From NCBI RefSeq assembly GCF_014596465.1, contig NZ_MECK01000290.1:1-51881 (forward strand): DNA of 51,881 bases, in the 5' to 3' direction. The stretch is from Streptomyces sp. CBMA123 (GTDB taxonomy: Bacteria; Actinomycetota; Actinomycetes; Streptomycetales; Streptomycetaceae). The notes under the pieces are model-generated. The model made no database searches and was not told the origin of the DNA. It saw nothing but the letters and a program-made list of their open reading frames with translations. Shown piece after piece: positions 26,080 to 34,362 of the stretch (position 1 is its first letter; the number at the start of each line of letters is the position of its first letter). Made by a program: the position numbers and the translations under genes.

Positions 26080-26919
26080 TCAGGCGCCGACGCGGAAGCG
26101 GGCGAAGCGCTTGAGGGCGACGCCGTTCTCCTCGAGGACCTTGGCGACGGTCTTCTTGTTGTCCTTCGCGAAGGCCTGCTCCAGGACGGAGTTCTCCTTC
26201 ACGAAGCCGGTGACGCGGCCCTCGACGATCTTCGGCAGGGCGGCCTCCGGCTTGCCCTCCTCGCGAGCGGTGGCCTCGGCGACGCGGCGCTCGTTCTCGA
26301 GGTCCTCGGCCGGGATGTCCTCGCGGGACAGGAACTTCGGCGCGAAAGCGGCGATGTGCTGCGCGACGTCCTTGGCGACCTCGGCGTTCTCCTTGTCCAG
26401 CTCGACCAGGACGCCGACGGCCGGCGGCAGGTCGGGGCTGGTCTTGTGCAGGTAGACCGCGACGAAGCCGTCACCGTCGAACTGGGCGAAGCGACGGAAG
26501 ACGATCTTCTCGCCCAGGGTCGCGTTGGCCTCGTCGACGAACTGCTGAACGGTCTTGCCGGCCTCGATCTCGGAAGCCAGGGCGGCGTCCAGGTCGGCCG
26601 GGGCGGTCTTGGCGACGTGGGCGGCGATCGCGTCGGCGACCTCGACGAACTTCTCGCCCTTGGCGACGAAGTCGGTCTCGCAGTTCAGCTCGACCAGAAC
26701 GCCGGACTTCTTGTCCTCGGCGATCAGCGCGGCGACGGCGCCGTTGGAGGCGTCACGGCCCTCGCGCTTGGCAACACCCTTCTGGCCCTTGATGCGAAGG
26801 AGCTCGACGGCCTTCTCGACGTTGCCCTCGGCCTCGTCCAGGGCCTTCTTGCAGTCCATCATGCCGGCGCCGGTGAGCTCACGGAGCTTCTTGACGTCCG
26901 CGGCGGTGAAGTTCGCCAT
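26080..26919 (-). CDS. tsf: elongation factor Ts
   Basis: A 279-residue guanine nucleotide exchange factor for EF-Tu. The N-terminal UBA-like domain reads FTAADVKKLRELTGAGMMDC (about 4-23). The core signature is ELNCETDFVAKGEKFVEVADAI near residue 78. It ends with ENGVALKRFARFRVGA. ATG 26919 is the natural start, and the Shine-Dalgarno is weak. It lies downstream of rpsB in the classical rpsB-tsf unit, with two stable hairpins in the 129-nt spacer that could lower tsf relative to rpsB. Confidence 0.97.
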   Translation of the reverse strand: MANFTAADVKKLRELTGAGMMDCKKALDEAEGNVEKAVELLRIKGQKGVAKREGRDASNGAVAALIAEDKKSGVLVELNCETDFVAKGEKFVEVADAIAAHVAKTAPADLDAALASEIEAGKTVQQFVDEANATLGEKIVFRRFAQFDGDGFVAVYLHKTSPDLPPAVGVLVELDKENAEVAKDVAQHIAAFAPKFLSREDIPAEDLENERRVAEATAREEGKPEAALPKIVEGRVTGFVKENSVLEQAFAKDNKKTVAKVLEENGVALKRFARFRVGA

Positions 26920-26961
26920 GGTGTGAATCTCTTCTCGCGTCTCGCGTGTCTGCGTGGGGAT

Positions 26962-27035
26962 GCGCCGGGACCGATGGTTCGGTCCCGGCGCGGGAGAGAG
27001 GGGCACCTGCCGGTGTCGTACCGGCGGGTGCCCCT
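26962..27035 (-). other. tandem hairpins in the rpsB-tsf spacer
   Basis: Hairpin A: 13-bp perfect stem, 26962-26974 with 26979-26991, 4-nt loop. Hairpin B: 16-bp stem, 26999-27014 with 27020-27035, one G-T mismatch, 5-nt loop, only 13 nt past the rpsB stop. Neither has a T-run. They could partially terminate, or mark an RNase processing site between the two cistrons. Confidence 0.75.
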
Positions 27036-27048
27036 CACCCTTGGTACG

Positions 27049-27951
27049 TCAGGCCTGCTCGGCCGGAGCGTCGGCGGCGGGGGCCTCCTCGGCCGGAGCC
27101 TCGACGGCGGGGGCCTCGACGGCGGGGGCCTCAGCGGCCGGGGCCTCAGCGGCGGCGGGGGCCTCCTCGGCCTTCTTCTCGCCCTCGATGAGGTCCTTCT
27201 CCCAGTCGGCCAGCGGCTGGTCGGCGCCCGGCTCGGCCTTGGTGTCGCCCTTGGCGACACCGGCGCGGGACTTCAGGCCCTCGGCGACGGCGTCGGCGAT
27301 CACGCGGGTCAGCAGGGTGACGGAGCGGATCGCGTCGTCGTTGCCCGGGATCTTGTAGTCGACCTCGTCCGGGTCACAGTTGGTGTCGAGGATGGCGACG
27401 ACCGGGATGTTGAGCTTCCGGGCCTCGCCGACCGCGATGTGCTCCTTCTTGGTGTCCACGATCCAGACGGCGCTGGGAACGCGCTGCATGTCGCGGATAC
27501 CGCCGAGGGTCTTCTCCAGCTTGTCGTGCTCGCGCTGGAGGACCAGGAGCTCCTTCTTGGTGAGGCCGGAGCCGGCCACGTCCGAGAAGTCCAGCTCGCC
27601 GAGCTCCTTCAGGCGCTGCAGACGCTTGTAGACGGTCGAGAAGTTGGTCAGCATGCCGCCGAGCCAGCGCTGGTTCACGTAGGGCATGCCCACGCGGGTG
27701 GCCTGCTCGGCGATGGCCTCCTGGGCCTGCTTCTTCGTGCCGACGAAGAGGACGCTGCCGCCGTGGGCAACGGTCTCCTTGATGAACTCGAAGGCGCGGT
27801 CGATGTAGTTCAGCGACTGCAGCAGGTCGATGATGTAGATGCCGTTGCGCTCGGTGATGATGAAGCGCTTCATCTTCGGGTTCCAGCGGCGGGTCTGGTG
27901 ACCGAAGTGGACGCCGCTCTCCAGCAGCTCCCGCATCGTGACGACGGCCAT
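27049..27951 (-). CDS. rpsB: 30S ribosomal protein S2
   Basis: A 300-residue S2 protein. Signatures include [22 protein letters not shown] (starting near residue 6), [33 protein letters not shown] and the ATLDTN-like [16 protein letters not shown]. The last about 60 residues are an Ala/Glu/Pro repeat tail ([17 protein letters not shown]) encoded by repetitive DNA (about 27055-27160). Such acidic tails occur in other actinomycete S2 proteins. ATG 27951 begins MAVVTMREL. The Shine-Dalgarno AGGAG lies about 10 nt upstream (27962-27966). A promoter candidate 285 nt upstream implies a long leader. Confidence 0.97.
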   Translation of the reverse strand: MAVVTMRELLESGVHFGHQTRRWNPKMKRFIITERNGIYIIDLLQSLNYIDRAFEFIKETVAHGGSVLFVGTKKQAQEAIAEQATRVGMPYVNQRWLGGMLTNFSTVYKRLQRLKELGELDFSDVAGSGLTKKELLVLQREHDKLEKTLGGIRDMQRVPSAVWIVDTKKEHIAVGEARKLNIPVVAILDTNCDPDEVDYKIPGNDDAIRSVTLLTRVIADAVAEGLKSRAGVAKGDTKAEPGADQPLADWEKDLIEGEKKAEEAPAAAEAPAAEAPAVEAPAVEAPAEEAPAADAPAEQA

Positions 27952-28582
27952 TGCCGTGCTCCTCAGGTGTTACGGCCCGACTGTGGCGGTCCCTCGGGGG
28001 TTCCCCTCGGGTGAAGTGCCTACGGCCGGGTCAGTCTCGGTTGTCCGTGGCGGCCAGGTGACAGCCACGCCTGACGCCCCGATCGTGCCGAGCCGCTTCC
28101 ACCCGTTCGGTCCGGGGACCGGTCGGGCTCGGCGGACCGAGCGGCACTCGCACCTGGCGGGGCCGCGGAAGAACCGCGTCCGACCGCCGGTGGCGGGGCG
28201 TGCGAAGTCGACCCGGTGGACCGGGTCGCGTGTGAAGTGTACGGGAAGCGTCGAGCAGCGAGCCACTTCGCGGGCGCGCGAGGGCCTGCGGACGGGCTGC
28301 GGAGGAGCAGGCCACGAGCGGCCGACGGTCCGTGGACGGTCTGGGAGGCCGGCGGGCAGGAGCCCTGGGGAACGGCTTCGGCGGACGGGGCCGCTGCGGA
28401 CGGAGGACGGGTGCCGACTGCTCGGCCCATTGCCCGCCGAACGGTCCTCGTATGCCGTTTGTACACCGGATGGCGGCGCCCGTACACCCGTCCGGGGGAT
28501 GGCGGTCGGAGTGAGGGGTGGTTTGTCCACAGGCATCCGGATGTGGGTGGTGCGGGAGTGGGGGCACGGCCAGCCTCGGGGC
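27952..28582. promoter_or_regulatory. rpsB leader and promoter region; no gene seen
   Basis: This 631-nt spacer separates divergent rpsB and the M23 peptidase gene. On the minus strand TACACT (28236-28241) is a candidate -10 box. Transcription would start near 28229 and give rpsB a leader of about 280 nt. Right after that start lies GACCCGGT-GG-ACCGGGTC (28210-28227), a near-perfect palindrome. The direct repeat CCCTCGGG occurs near 27991-28011. Open frames here lack codon bias and recognisable domains, so I call no gene. Confidence 0.45.
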
Positions 28583-29620
28583 ATGACTGGACGCCGTGGG
28601 GTTCGAGGGATGGTCACGGGGGTGGCGCTGGCGGCGCTGCTCGCCCTGGTGGGGGTTGCGGGTGCGCGGGAAGTGCCGGGGGTCGGGTGGGCGGCTGGTG
28701 CGGTGGGGGCAGCGGAGGCCCTGACGGGGGCTCCGGCGGGCGGCGTACCGGGTGGAGGTGGCGCCGGCGGTGATTCCGGTTGGGGTGTGGCGCGGGCCTG
28801 GCCGGTGGGCGGGCCGGGCGGGTTGCTTGGGCGGTTCGAGCCACCGGCGAAACCGTGGGCGGCCGGGCACCGGGGAGTGGACCTCGCCGCCGCACCCGGG
28901 ACGGATGTGCGGGCGGTTGCCGCCGGCGTGATCGCCTTCTCCGGGCTGGTCGCGGGGCGCCCGGTGGTGACCGTCAGCCATCCGGGATCCGGGACTCCCC
29001 CGCTGCGGACCACCTACCTGCCCGTCCTCGGCAACCTCCCGGTCGGCACCGCGGTGGCCGCCGGGCAGGTGATCGGGCAGCTCGCCCCGGACGGGCGGCA
29101 CTGCGGCACTCGGGACTGCCTGCACTGGGGGCTGCTGCGTGGCGGCCGCTACCTCGATCCGCTGGCCCTGCTCGGCACGGGCCGGGCACGCCTGCTGCCG
29201 CTGACCAGGACGGGGCGCGCGGACGGGGCGGACGGAACGACCCGGGGGCAGGGCAGCGGACCGGGCGGGAGTTCGACGGCGGTTCGGGCGGTGGTTGCGG
29301 TGGCTCAGGTGCGGTCGAGACCGCGCAGCGCCAGGGCGACGGCGGCATCGGCGACCGCCTCGGGGGACTCGACCGGGCAGCCGGCCCGGTCCCCGGCAGC
29401 GAACTGCTCGGCCCGGCGGACGGCCGCCTCCACGATCCCCTGCAGCAGCGCCGCGGCGAGCCGGGGCTGTTCGTGGCCGAGGTCCTCCAGGGCCCGGACG
29501 ACCAGACCGGCGAGCCGGCTGTGCGCCGCACGGATGCGCTCACGCGCGGCCTCGTCCAGTTCCAGTGCCGAGATGGCCATGACCGCGCGGTGCCTGGGGT
29601 CGCCGGCCAGCACCAGCTGA
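28583..29620 (+). CDS. secreted M23-family metallopeptidase (3' end uncertain)
   Basis: An N-terminal signal peptide (GMVTGVALAALLALVGVAGA) is followed by a Gly/Ala linker and an M23 domain with the zinc ligands H96 and D100 in GHRGVDLAAAPGTDV and H181 in CLHWGLL. Such enzymes cleave peptidoglycan peptides, or act as amidase activators when degenerate. The first HxH histidine of the usual HLHFE is replaced by Cys (CLHW). The domain ends near residue 205 (about 29200), yet no in-frame stop occurs until 29620. The last about 105 residues are read antisense to tetR and look non-native, so a frameshift near 29200 or a true long 3' overlap must be considered. ATG 28583 was chosen for the signal peptide. 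It has no good ribosome-binding site. Confidence 0.65.
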   Translation: MTGRRGVRGMVTGVALAALLALVGVAGAREVPGVGWAAGAVGAAEALTGAPAGGVPGGGGAGGDSGWGVARAWPVGGPGGLLGRFEPPAKPWAAGHRGVDLAAAPGTDVRAVAAGVIAFSGLVAGRPVVTVSHPGSGTPPLRTTYLPVLGNLPVGTAVAAGQVIGQLAPDGRHCGTRDCLHWGLLRGGRYLDPLALLGTGRARLLPLTRTGRADGADGTTRGQGSGPGGSSTAVRAVVAVAQVRSRPRSARATAASATASGDSTGQPARSPAANCSARRTAASTIPCSSAAASRGCSWPRSSRARTTRPASRLCAARMRSRAASSSSSAEMAMTARCLGSPASTS

Positions 29621-29913
29621 CCGCGGACGTACGCCTCGATCCGCCCGGCGGCGGTGTCGCAGTTCGCCATCCCGGCTTCGATCTCGGCCGCCCAGAGCGG
29701 GAAGTCCGCCTCGCACAGCGCCTCCACCACGGCGGCGCGGGAGCGGAAGTACTCATAGACGGAGGAACGCGCCAGCCCGGTGCGGGCCGCGAGCGCGGAA
29801 AAGGTCAGGGCCTCCATGCCACCCTCGGTGAACAGGATGCGGGCAGCATCCAGGAGGGCTGCCCGCTGCAGCTGGCGATGCTCGGCCACCGTGGCCGCTC
29901 GGATCTTCGGCAC
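29305..29913 (-). CDS. TetR-family transcriptional regulator
   Basis: A 202-residue repressor. The N-terminal helix-turn-helix has ALLDAARILFTEGGMEALTF, ALAARTGLARSSVYEYFRSR (about 33-52) and VVEALCEADF. The C-terminal ligand-binding/dimer domain is less conserved and ends DAAVALALRGLDRT. GTG 29913 (PKIRAATVAEHRQ) matches the usual start of this family. There is no Shine-Dalgarno, and TACAGT lies 6 nt upstream, so the transcript may be leaderless. A TGTAC/GTACA inverted repeat over the promoter suggests autoregulation. Its 3' end overlaps the open frame of the convergent M23 peptidase gene. Target unknown. Confidence 0.85.
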   Translation of the reverse strand: MPKIRAATVAEHRQLQRAALLDAARILFTEGGMEALTFSALAARTGLARSSVYEYFRSRAAVVEALCEADFPLWAAEIEAGMANCDTAAGRIEAYVRGQLVLAGDPRHRAVMAISALELDEAARERIRAAHSRLAGLVVRALEDLGHEQPRLAAALLQGIVEAAVRRAEQFAAGDRAGCPVESPEAVADAAVALALRGLDRT

Positions 29914-29919
29914 GCTCCC

Positions 29920-29950
29920 ACTGTACGGAGCCCTACCTACGGCCGGTACA
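29920..29950 (-). promoter_or_regulatory. tetR promoter and candidate operator
   Basis: On the minus strand TACAGT (29920-29925) is a good -10 hexamer, 6 nt before the GTG start. TGTAC (29922-29926) and GTACA (29946-29950) form an inverted repeat with a 19-bp centre overlapping the -10, as expected for a TetR self-repression site. The binding is inferred. Confidence 0.45.
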
Positions 29951-30003
29951 GCGCCGCGCATCCGGGCGCGGGGGGCGGGCCCGGCGGGCGGCTCCGGCGT
30001 TCG

Positions 30004-31200
30004 CTACCGGACGTCCGAGAGCTTGGCGCGCAACTGGAGGACGGACTTGGTGTGGATTTGGCTCACCCGGCTCTCCGTGACCCCCAGCACCTGTCCGATC
30101 TCGGCGAGGGTGAGCCCCTCGTAGTAGTAGAGCGTCACCACGGTCTTCTCCCGCTCGGGGAGGGTGTTGACCGCCTGGGCCAGCAGTCTGCGCAGCTCGC
30201 GGTCCTCGGCCACCTCGACCGGGTCGTCCGCGCCGTGGTCCTCCAGGGTGTCCACCAGGCTCAGCCGGTCGCCGCCCTCCCCCACCGGGTGCAGCAGTTC
30301 GTCCAGCGCCACCACGTTGGCGAGTGACAGCTGGCTGAAGATCGCGTGCAGGTCCTCGATCGCGATGCCCATCTCGGCCGCGACCTCGGGGTCGTGCGGC
30401 GTCCGGCGCAGCCGGGCCTCCAACGTCGCGTAGGTCCGTTCGACGGCCTTCGCCTTCTGGCGCACCGAGCGGGGGATCCAGTCCAGGGCGCGCAGCTCGT
30501 CGATGATCGCGCCACGGATGCGGCTGATCGCGTAGGTCTCGAACTTGATGGCACGCTCGATGTCGAACTTCTCGATCGCGTCGATCAGCCCGAAGACCCC
30601 GGAGGAGACGAAGTCGGCCTGCTCGACGTTGGAGGGCAGACCGACCCCGACCCGACCCGCCACGTACTTGACGAGCGGTGAGTAATGCAGGATCAGCTGC
30701 TCGCGCAGCCGTTGGTCGCCGGTCTCCTTGTACGAGCGCCAGAGCTCTTCGAGCGCGCTGCGCCCCGGGGCGCCGCCCTCCCGCCCGTCCGCGCCCTCCC
30801 CCGCACCCATCCGTTCGCGACGGGGCCGGGACACGGGTGGGGACGTGGCGTCCGGCGCGGGGGCGCTCAAAGGCAACCGGGGGGCGCGGTCGACGGCCGC
30901 GCCACCCGGCGCGTCCGCCTCGCCCACCGCCCCGGTGGTGTGGGCCGGCTGGGCCGGCTCGGTGGTGTGGAGCGTGTCGGTGCTGTGGGCCGTGTCGGCA
31001 CCCTTGGTCGTGTCAGCGTCCCTGGTCGTGTCCGCGGGCTGGCCCGGCACCACCGTCGGCCGGCCGCCCTGACGCGACAGGCCCCCCATCGTCCCCGCCG
31101 CTTTGGGCGGGAACTCGGTCACGGTGCGCCGCTCGGTCCGCGGCCCTCCCGAGGACCGAGCGCCACCGGTCACTCTGTGTCCGGGAATGTGTGTGGGCAT
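30004..31200 (-). CDS. whiG: RNA polymerase sigma factor WhiG with extended N-terminus
   Basis: The FliA-type sigma factor that starts sporulation of aerial hyphae. Region 2 has [25 protein letters not shown] sequence (about 190-215) and [22 protein letters not shown]. Region 3 has [22 protein letters not shown]. Region 4 ends with [21 protein letters not shown]. The catalytic core closely matches S. coelicolor WhiG, which as I recall is about 280 residues. Here 398 residues are predicted. The start MPTHIPG resembles that of known WhiG, and the extra about 110 residues are a Thr/Asp- and Pro-rich insert ([20 protein letters not shown]) before the core. The alternative start near 30809 would give a core-only protein. 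Tsp: no clear Shine-Dalgarno. Confidence 0.93.
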   Translation of the reverse strand: MPTHIPGHRVTGGARSSGGPRTERRTVTEFPPKAAGTMGGLSRQGGRPTVVPGQPADTTRDADTTKGADTAHSTDTLHTTEPAQPAHTTGAVGEADAPGGAAVDRAPRLPLSAPAPDATSPPVSRPRRERMGAGEGADGREGGAPGRSALEELWRSYKETGDQRLREQLILHYSPLVKYVAGRVGVGLPSNVEQADFVSSGVFGLIDAIEKFDIERAIKFETYAISRIRGAIIDELRALDWIPRSVRQKAKAVERTYATLEARLRRTPHDPEVAAEMGIAIEDLHAIFSQLSLANVVALDELLHPVGEGGDRLSLVDTLEDHGADDPVEVAEDRELRRLLAQAVNTLPEREKTVVTLYYYEGLTLAEIGQVLGVTESRVSQIHTKSVLQLRAKLSDVR

Positions 31201-31306
31201 ACGTTGGTCTGCGCCGTTCTGCCGAGTCATGTGCTGATAGGGAAGGCATGTGGAGCGTAGCGTGACCGACTCACTGCAAAGCGCTACCGCCACTCGGTCG
31301 TCCCCC

Positions 31307-31333
31307 GATCCGGTGGCGTTCACTCACCGGATC
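31307..31333 (-). terminator. terminator between dprA and whiG
   Basis: GATCCGGTG (31307-31315) pairs perfectly with CACCGGATC (31325-31333) around a 9-nt loop, 92 nt beyond the dprA stop. This would isolate whiG transcription from the yraN-comM-dprA operon. Confidence 0.6.
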
Positions 31334-31425
31334 CGGGCACACGAGCGGAAGAACCGGATCAGCAGGTCAGCCGGACCGTGCCCGCTCGCCTCCCCCGGGC
31401 GCACCCGTGTTCGTCCTTCCGCCGC

Positions 31426-32655
31426 TCACCTCCTCCGCACCGCTCGCCAGTGCGCCCCGTGCCGCTCCACGAAGCCGAGCGACACCAACTCGTAGAGCCG
31501 CTGCAGGACTTCGTCCGGCGGGAGACCGGACTGGCGGGCCAGCCGCTCGACCGGAGCGCCCTCCGCCGTGGCCGGCACGGCCTCCAGCACCCGGGCCACC
31601 GGCGGCTCCAGCAAGTCCCTCGGCAGGACCGGACCGCTGCGCTGCGGGGCCAAGTCCTCCCCGATCGCGCCGACCAGTTCGGTGATCTCGGCCGCGTCGG
31701 TGACCAGCGTGGCGCCGCCGCTGCGGATCAGGGCGTGCACCCCGGCGGAGAGCTCCGAGGTGACGGGGCCGGCGACGCCCATGGTGTGGCGATTGAGGTC
31801 CCGCGCCCGCCTGGCCGTGCTCAGGGCTCCGCTGCGCACGGCCGCCTCGACCACCACGGTGCCCCGGGTCAGCGCCGCGATGACCCGGTTGCGGAGCACG
31901 AAGCGGAAGCGGTTCGGGTGTTCTCCGGGCGGGAGTTCACTGACCAGCAGGCCCTGGACACCGATCCGCCGGATCAGTTCGGCGTTCCCCTTCGGGTAGG
32001 CCACGTCAACTCCGCAGGCCAGCACGGCGACGGTCATCCCGCCGACGGCCAGCGCCCCTCGGTGGGCCGCGGCGTCGATCCCGTACGCGGCTCCGGAGAC
32101 CACGACCCAGCCGCGCTCGGCCAGTTGGGCCGAGAGCTCACCCGCGACATGGGCGCCGTAGGCCGTGCAAGCCCGCGAGCCCACCACCGCCACCGAGCGG
32201 AGGGCGAGCAGCCGCAGTGACCCGGTGCCGGTGGTCCACAGCCCGATCGGGCGTCCGTCGCCCAGGTCGTCCAGTTGACTGGGCCATTCCGTGTCCCCCG
32301 GAATGATGAAGCGCCCACCGATGTCCCGTACCCGTTTCAGGTCGTTCGCCGGGTCGAGGCCCGGGAGTCGCGCCTGGTAGGCGGCCAGCCGGGCGGCGTC
32401 CAGCCCGGGATGGTCGGGGACATCGCCCTCCCGGATCGCCCGGACCACCTCCACGGCGGGGAGTTGGCCGAGCCAGCGACCGACCACCGCGTCGCCCGGT
32501 TCGCTGAGCCGGTTGAGCAGGGCCCGGGCGTGGCGCTCCGCTTCGAGCCCGGCCGGCGGACCGGCCTCGGCCGTTCGCGGTGCTCGGGGTGCTTGGGGTG
32601 CTTGAGGTGCTTGGGGTGCTCGGGGTGCTTGGAGGTGTCCCAACAGCTGGTTCAT
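31426..32655 (-). CDS. dprA: DNA-processing protein DprA
   Basis: A 409-residue single-stranded-DNA-binding, RecA-loading protein. The Rossmann-like core holds SVAVVGSRACTAYGAHVAGE, SGAAYGIDAAAHRGAL, VLACGVDVAYPKGN and FRFVLRNRVIAAL. A C-terminal winged helix follows (RQSGLPPDEVLQRLYELVSLGF). ATG 32655 has GGAGGAGG about 6 nt upstream and overlaps the comM stop by ATGA. Its N-terminus carries an APQ/APR repeat (residues about 9-28) encoded by 9-bp DNA repeats. In Streptomyces the role in natural transformation is unproven. The family suggests recombination and repair. Confidence 0.95.
   Translation of the reverse strand: MNQLLGHLQAPRAPQAPQAPQAPRAPRTAEAGPPAGLEAERHARALLNRLSEPGDAVVGRWLGQLPAVEVVRAIREGDVPDHPGLDAARLAAYQARLPGLDPANDLKRVRDIGGRFIIPGDTEWPSQLDDLGDGRPIGLWTTGTGSLRLLALRSVAVVGSRACTAYGAHVAGELSAQLAERGWVVVSGAAYGIDAAAHRGALAVGGMTVAVLACGVDVAYPKGNAELIRRIGVQGLLVSELPPGEHPNRFRFVLRNRVIAALTRGTVVVEAAVRSGALSTARRARDLNRHTMGVAGPVTSELSAGVHALIRSGGATLVTDAAEITELVGAIGEDLAPQRSGPVLPRDLLEPPVARVLEAVPATAEGAPVERLARQSGLPPDEVLQRLYELVSLGFVERHGAHWRAVRRR
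32581..32634. repeat. six 9-bp tandem repeats in dprA
   Basis: Imperfect GGTGCTTGG-like units (period 9) from 32581 to 32634 encode the AP(Q/R) tripeptide array at the dprA N-terminus. Only two or three positions vary among units, indicating recent slippage expansion. Confidence 0.85.
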
Positions 32656-34361
32656 ACCGCCTCCTCCTTGTTCGCCGGGGGCTCCTTCGGTGTGTCGGGC
32701 CAGTCGTCCTCCGGGCCGGTCCTGCGCTGCGCCGGGATGACCCCGGCCCGGCCGTAGCCGCGTTCGGGCAGCGGGAGCCCCTGCTCGACCCCGGTGCGCA
32801 GGACCAGGGCGGTGCGCACGTCCCGCTGCTCCGGCCGGTCGCGGCCGGCGAGGTCGGCGACCGTCCAGGCGACCCGGAGCACCCGGTCCAGACCGCGGGC
32901 GGTCAGCAGACCGCGCTCCAGCTGACGGGCGACGTCGTTGAGCGCACCGGGCCCGAGCTGCCACCGGGTCCGCAGTTCGTGGCCGGGCACCTCCGCGTTG
33001 GTCCGCCACGGGGTGTGCGCCAGCCGGGCCGCGGCCCGCTCCCGCGCGGCCAGCACCCGGGCCGCGACGGTCTCGGTGCTCTCGGCGGTGGTGTCCCGCT
33101 CCATCAGCTCGATCCTGGTCACCGGGGCGACCTGGACCTGGAGGTCGACCCGGTCCAGCAGCGGCCCGGAGAGCCGCCCCTGGTACCGGCTGACCATGGC
33201 CGGGGTGCACTCGCAGCCCTCGCCCCGCCGCGAGTACCGGCCGCACGGACAGGGGTTGGCGGCCAGACAGAGGAGGAACCGGGCCGGGAGCCGGAGCGAT
33301 CCGGCCGAGCGGGCGATCACCACCTCGCCCGACTCCAGCGGCTGACGCAGCGCGTCGAGCACCCGCACCGGGAACTCCGGCGCCTCATCGAGGAAGAGCA
33401 CTCCCCGGTGGGCGAGGGACACCGCCCCCGGTCTCGGCAGACCGCTGCCGCCACCGACGATCGCGGGCATCGTGGTGGAGTGGTGCGGGGCGCAGTAGGG
33501 CGCGGTGTCGATCAGTGGACGCCCGACCGGGAGCAGGCCGGCCACCGAGTGGACGGCGGTGACCTCCAGCGACTCCTGTTGGGTCAGCGGCGGGAGCAGT
33601 GAGGGCAGCCGCTCCGCCAGCATCGTCTTGCCCGCGCCCGGCGGCCCCTTGAGGTAGAGGTGGTGTCCTCCGGCCGCGGCGATCTCCAGGGCTCGCCGGG
33701 CCTCGTACTGACCGGCCACGTCGGCCATGTCGAACCGCAGGGCCCGGTCGTCGGACAGGCCCCGGACGCTCGCGCTCGGCAGCATCAGGCCGGCCATCAG
33801 CGGATCCGGTCGACCGCCGATCGGCTCGGGCGGCTCCTCCGGTGGCGTCGCCCCGGTCAGGACGGCGACCAGCTGGCGCAGGCTGCGGACCCCGAGCACC
33901 GTCACCCCCGGGACGAGCGAGGCCTCGGGCGCCGTCTGCTCGGCGACCACCACTCGTTCGTACCCGGCTTCGGCGGCGGCCAGTACCGACGGCAGCACCC
34001 CGCGGACTGGCCGCACCCGGCCGTCCAGCCCGAGCTCGCCGATGAGCAGCAGGTCGGCGATGGAGGACGGGTCGAGCCGTTCGGCGGCGGCCAGCACGGC
34101 GCAGGCCACCGCGAGGTCGAAGCCGCTGCCGCTCTTGGGCACCGAGGCGGGGCTGAGCCCGACGGTCAGCTTGCGCTGGGGCCAGGCCTCCCCGCTGTTG
34201 CAGACTGCGGCGCGGACCCGGTCGCGGGCCTCGGTGAGTGCCTTGTCGGGCAGGCCGACCAGGGTGAACGCGGCCACCCCGGGCTCCAGATCGGCCTGGA
34301 CCTCGACGATCACCCCGTCGACCCCGACCAGCGCGACGGAACAGGTACGGGCGAAGGCCAT
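32652..34361 (-). CDS. comM: YifB/ComM-family magnesium chelatase-like AAA+ ATPase
   Basis: A 569-residue protein of the ComM branch, a hexameric helicase that aids branch migration during transformation in bacteria where it has been studied. The N-terminal Lon-like ChlI-type region (CSVALVGVDGVIVEVQADL, near residue 6) leads to a AAA+ domain with Walker A GPPGAGKT near 240, Walker B VLFLDEAPEF, the zinc-like Cys cluster (NPCPCGRYSRRGEGCEC) and sensor DRVDLQVQV. A C-terminal helical ChlI domain follows. It lies between yraN (1 nt spacing) and dprA (ATGA overlap), the conserved order. Confidence 0.95.
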   Translation of the reverse strand: MAFARTCSVALVGVDGVIVEVQADLEPGVAAFTLVGLPDKALTEARDRVRAAVCNSGEAWPQRKLTVGLSPASVPKSGSGFDLAVACAVLAAAERLDPSSIADLLLIGELGLDGRVRPVRGVLPSVLAAAEAGYERVVVAEQTAPEASLVPGVTVLGVRSLRQLVAVLTGATPPEEPPEPIGGRPDPLMAGLMLPSASVRGLSDDRALRFDMADVAGQYEARRALEIAAAGGHHLYLKGPPGAGKTMLAERLPSLLPPLTQQESLEVTAVHSVAGLLPVGRPLIDTAPYCAPHHSTTMPAIVGGGSGLPRPGAVSLAHRGVLFLDEAPEFPVRVLDALRQPLESGEVVIARSAGSLRLPARFLLCLAANPCPCGRYSRRGEGCECTPAMVSRYQGRLSGPLLDRVDLQVQVAPVTRIELMERDTTAESTETVAARVLAARERAAARLAHTPWRTNAEVPGHELRTRWQLGPGALNDVARQLERGLLTARGLDRVLRVAWTVADLAGRDRPEQRDVRTALVLRTGVEQGLPLPERGYGRAGVIPAQRRTGPEDDWPDTPKEPPANKEEAV

Positions 34362-34362
34362 C

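Noticed and set aside
28020..28580. Possible small genes in the rpsB/M23 spacer
   Set aside because: Frames have no codon bias, no recognisable ribosome-binding site and no domain. The region is better explained as rpsB leader and promoter.
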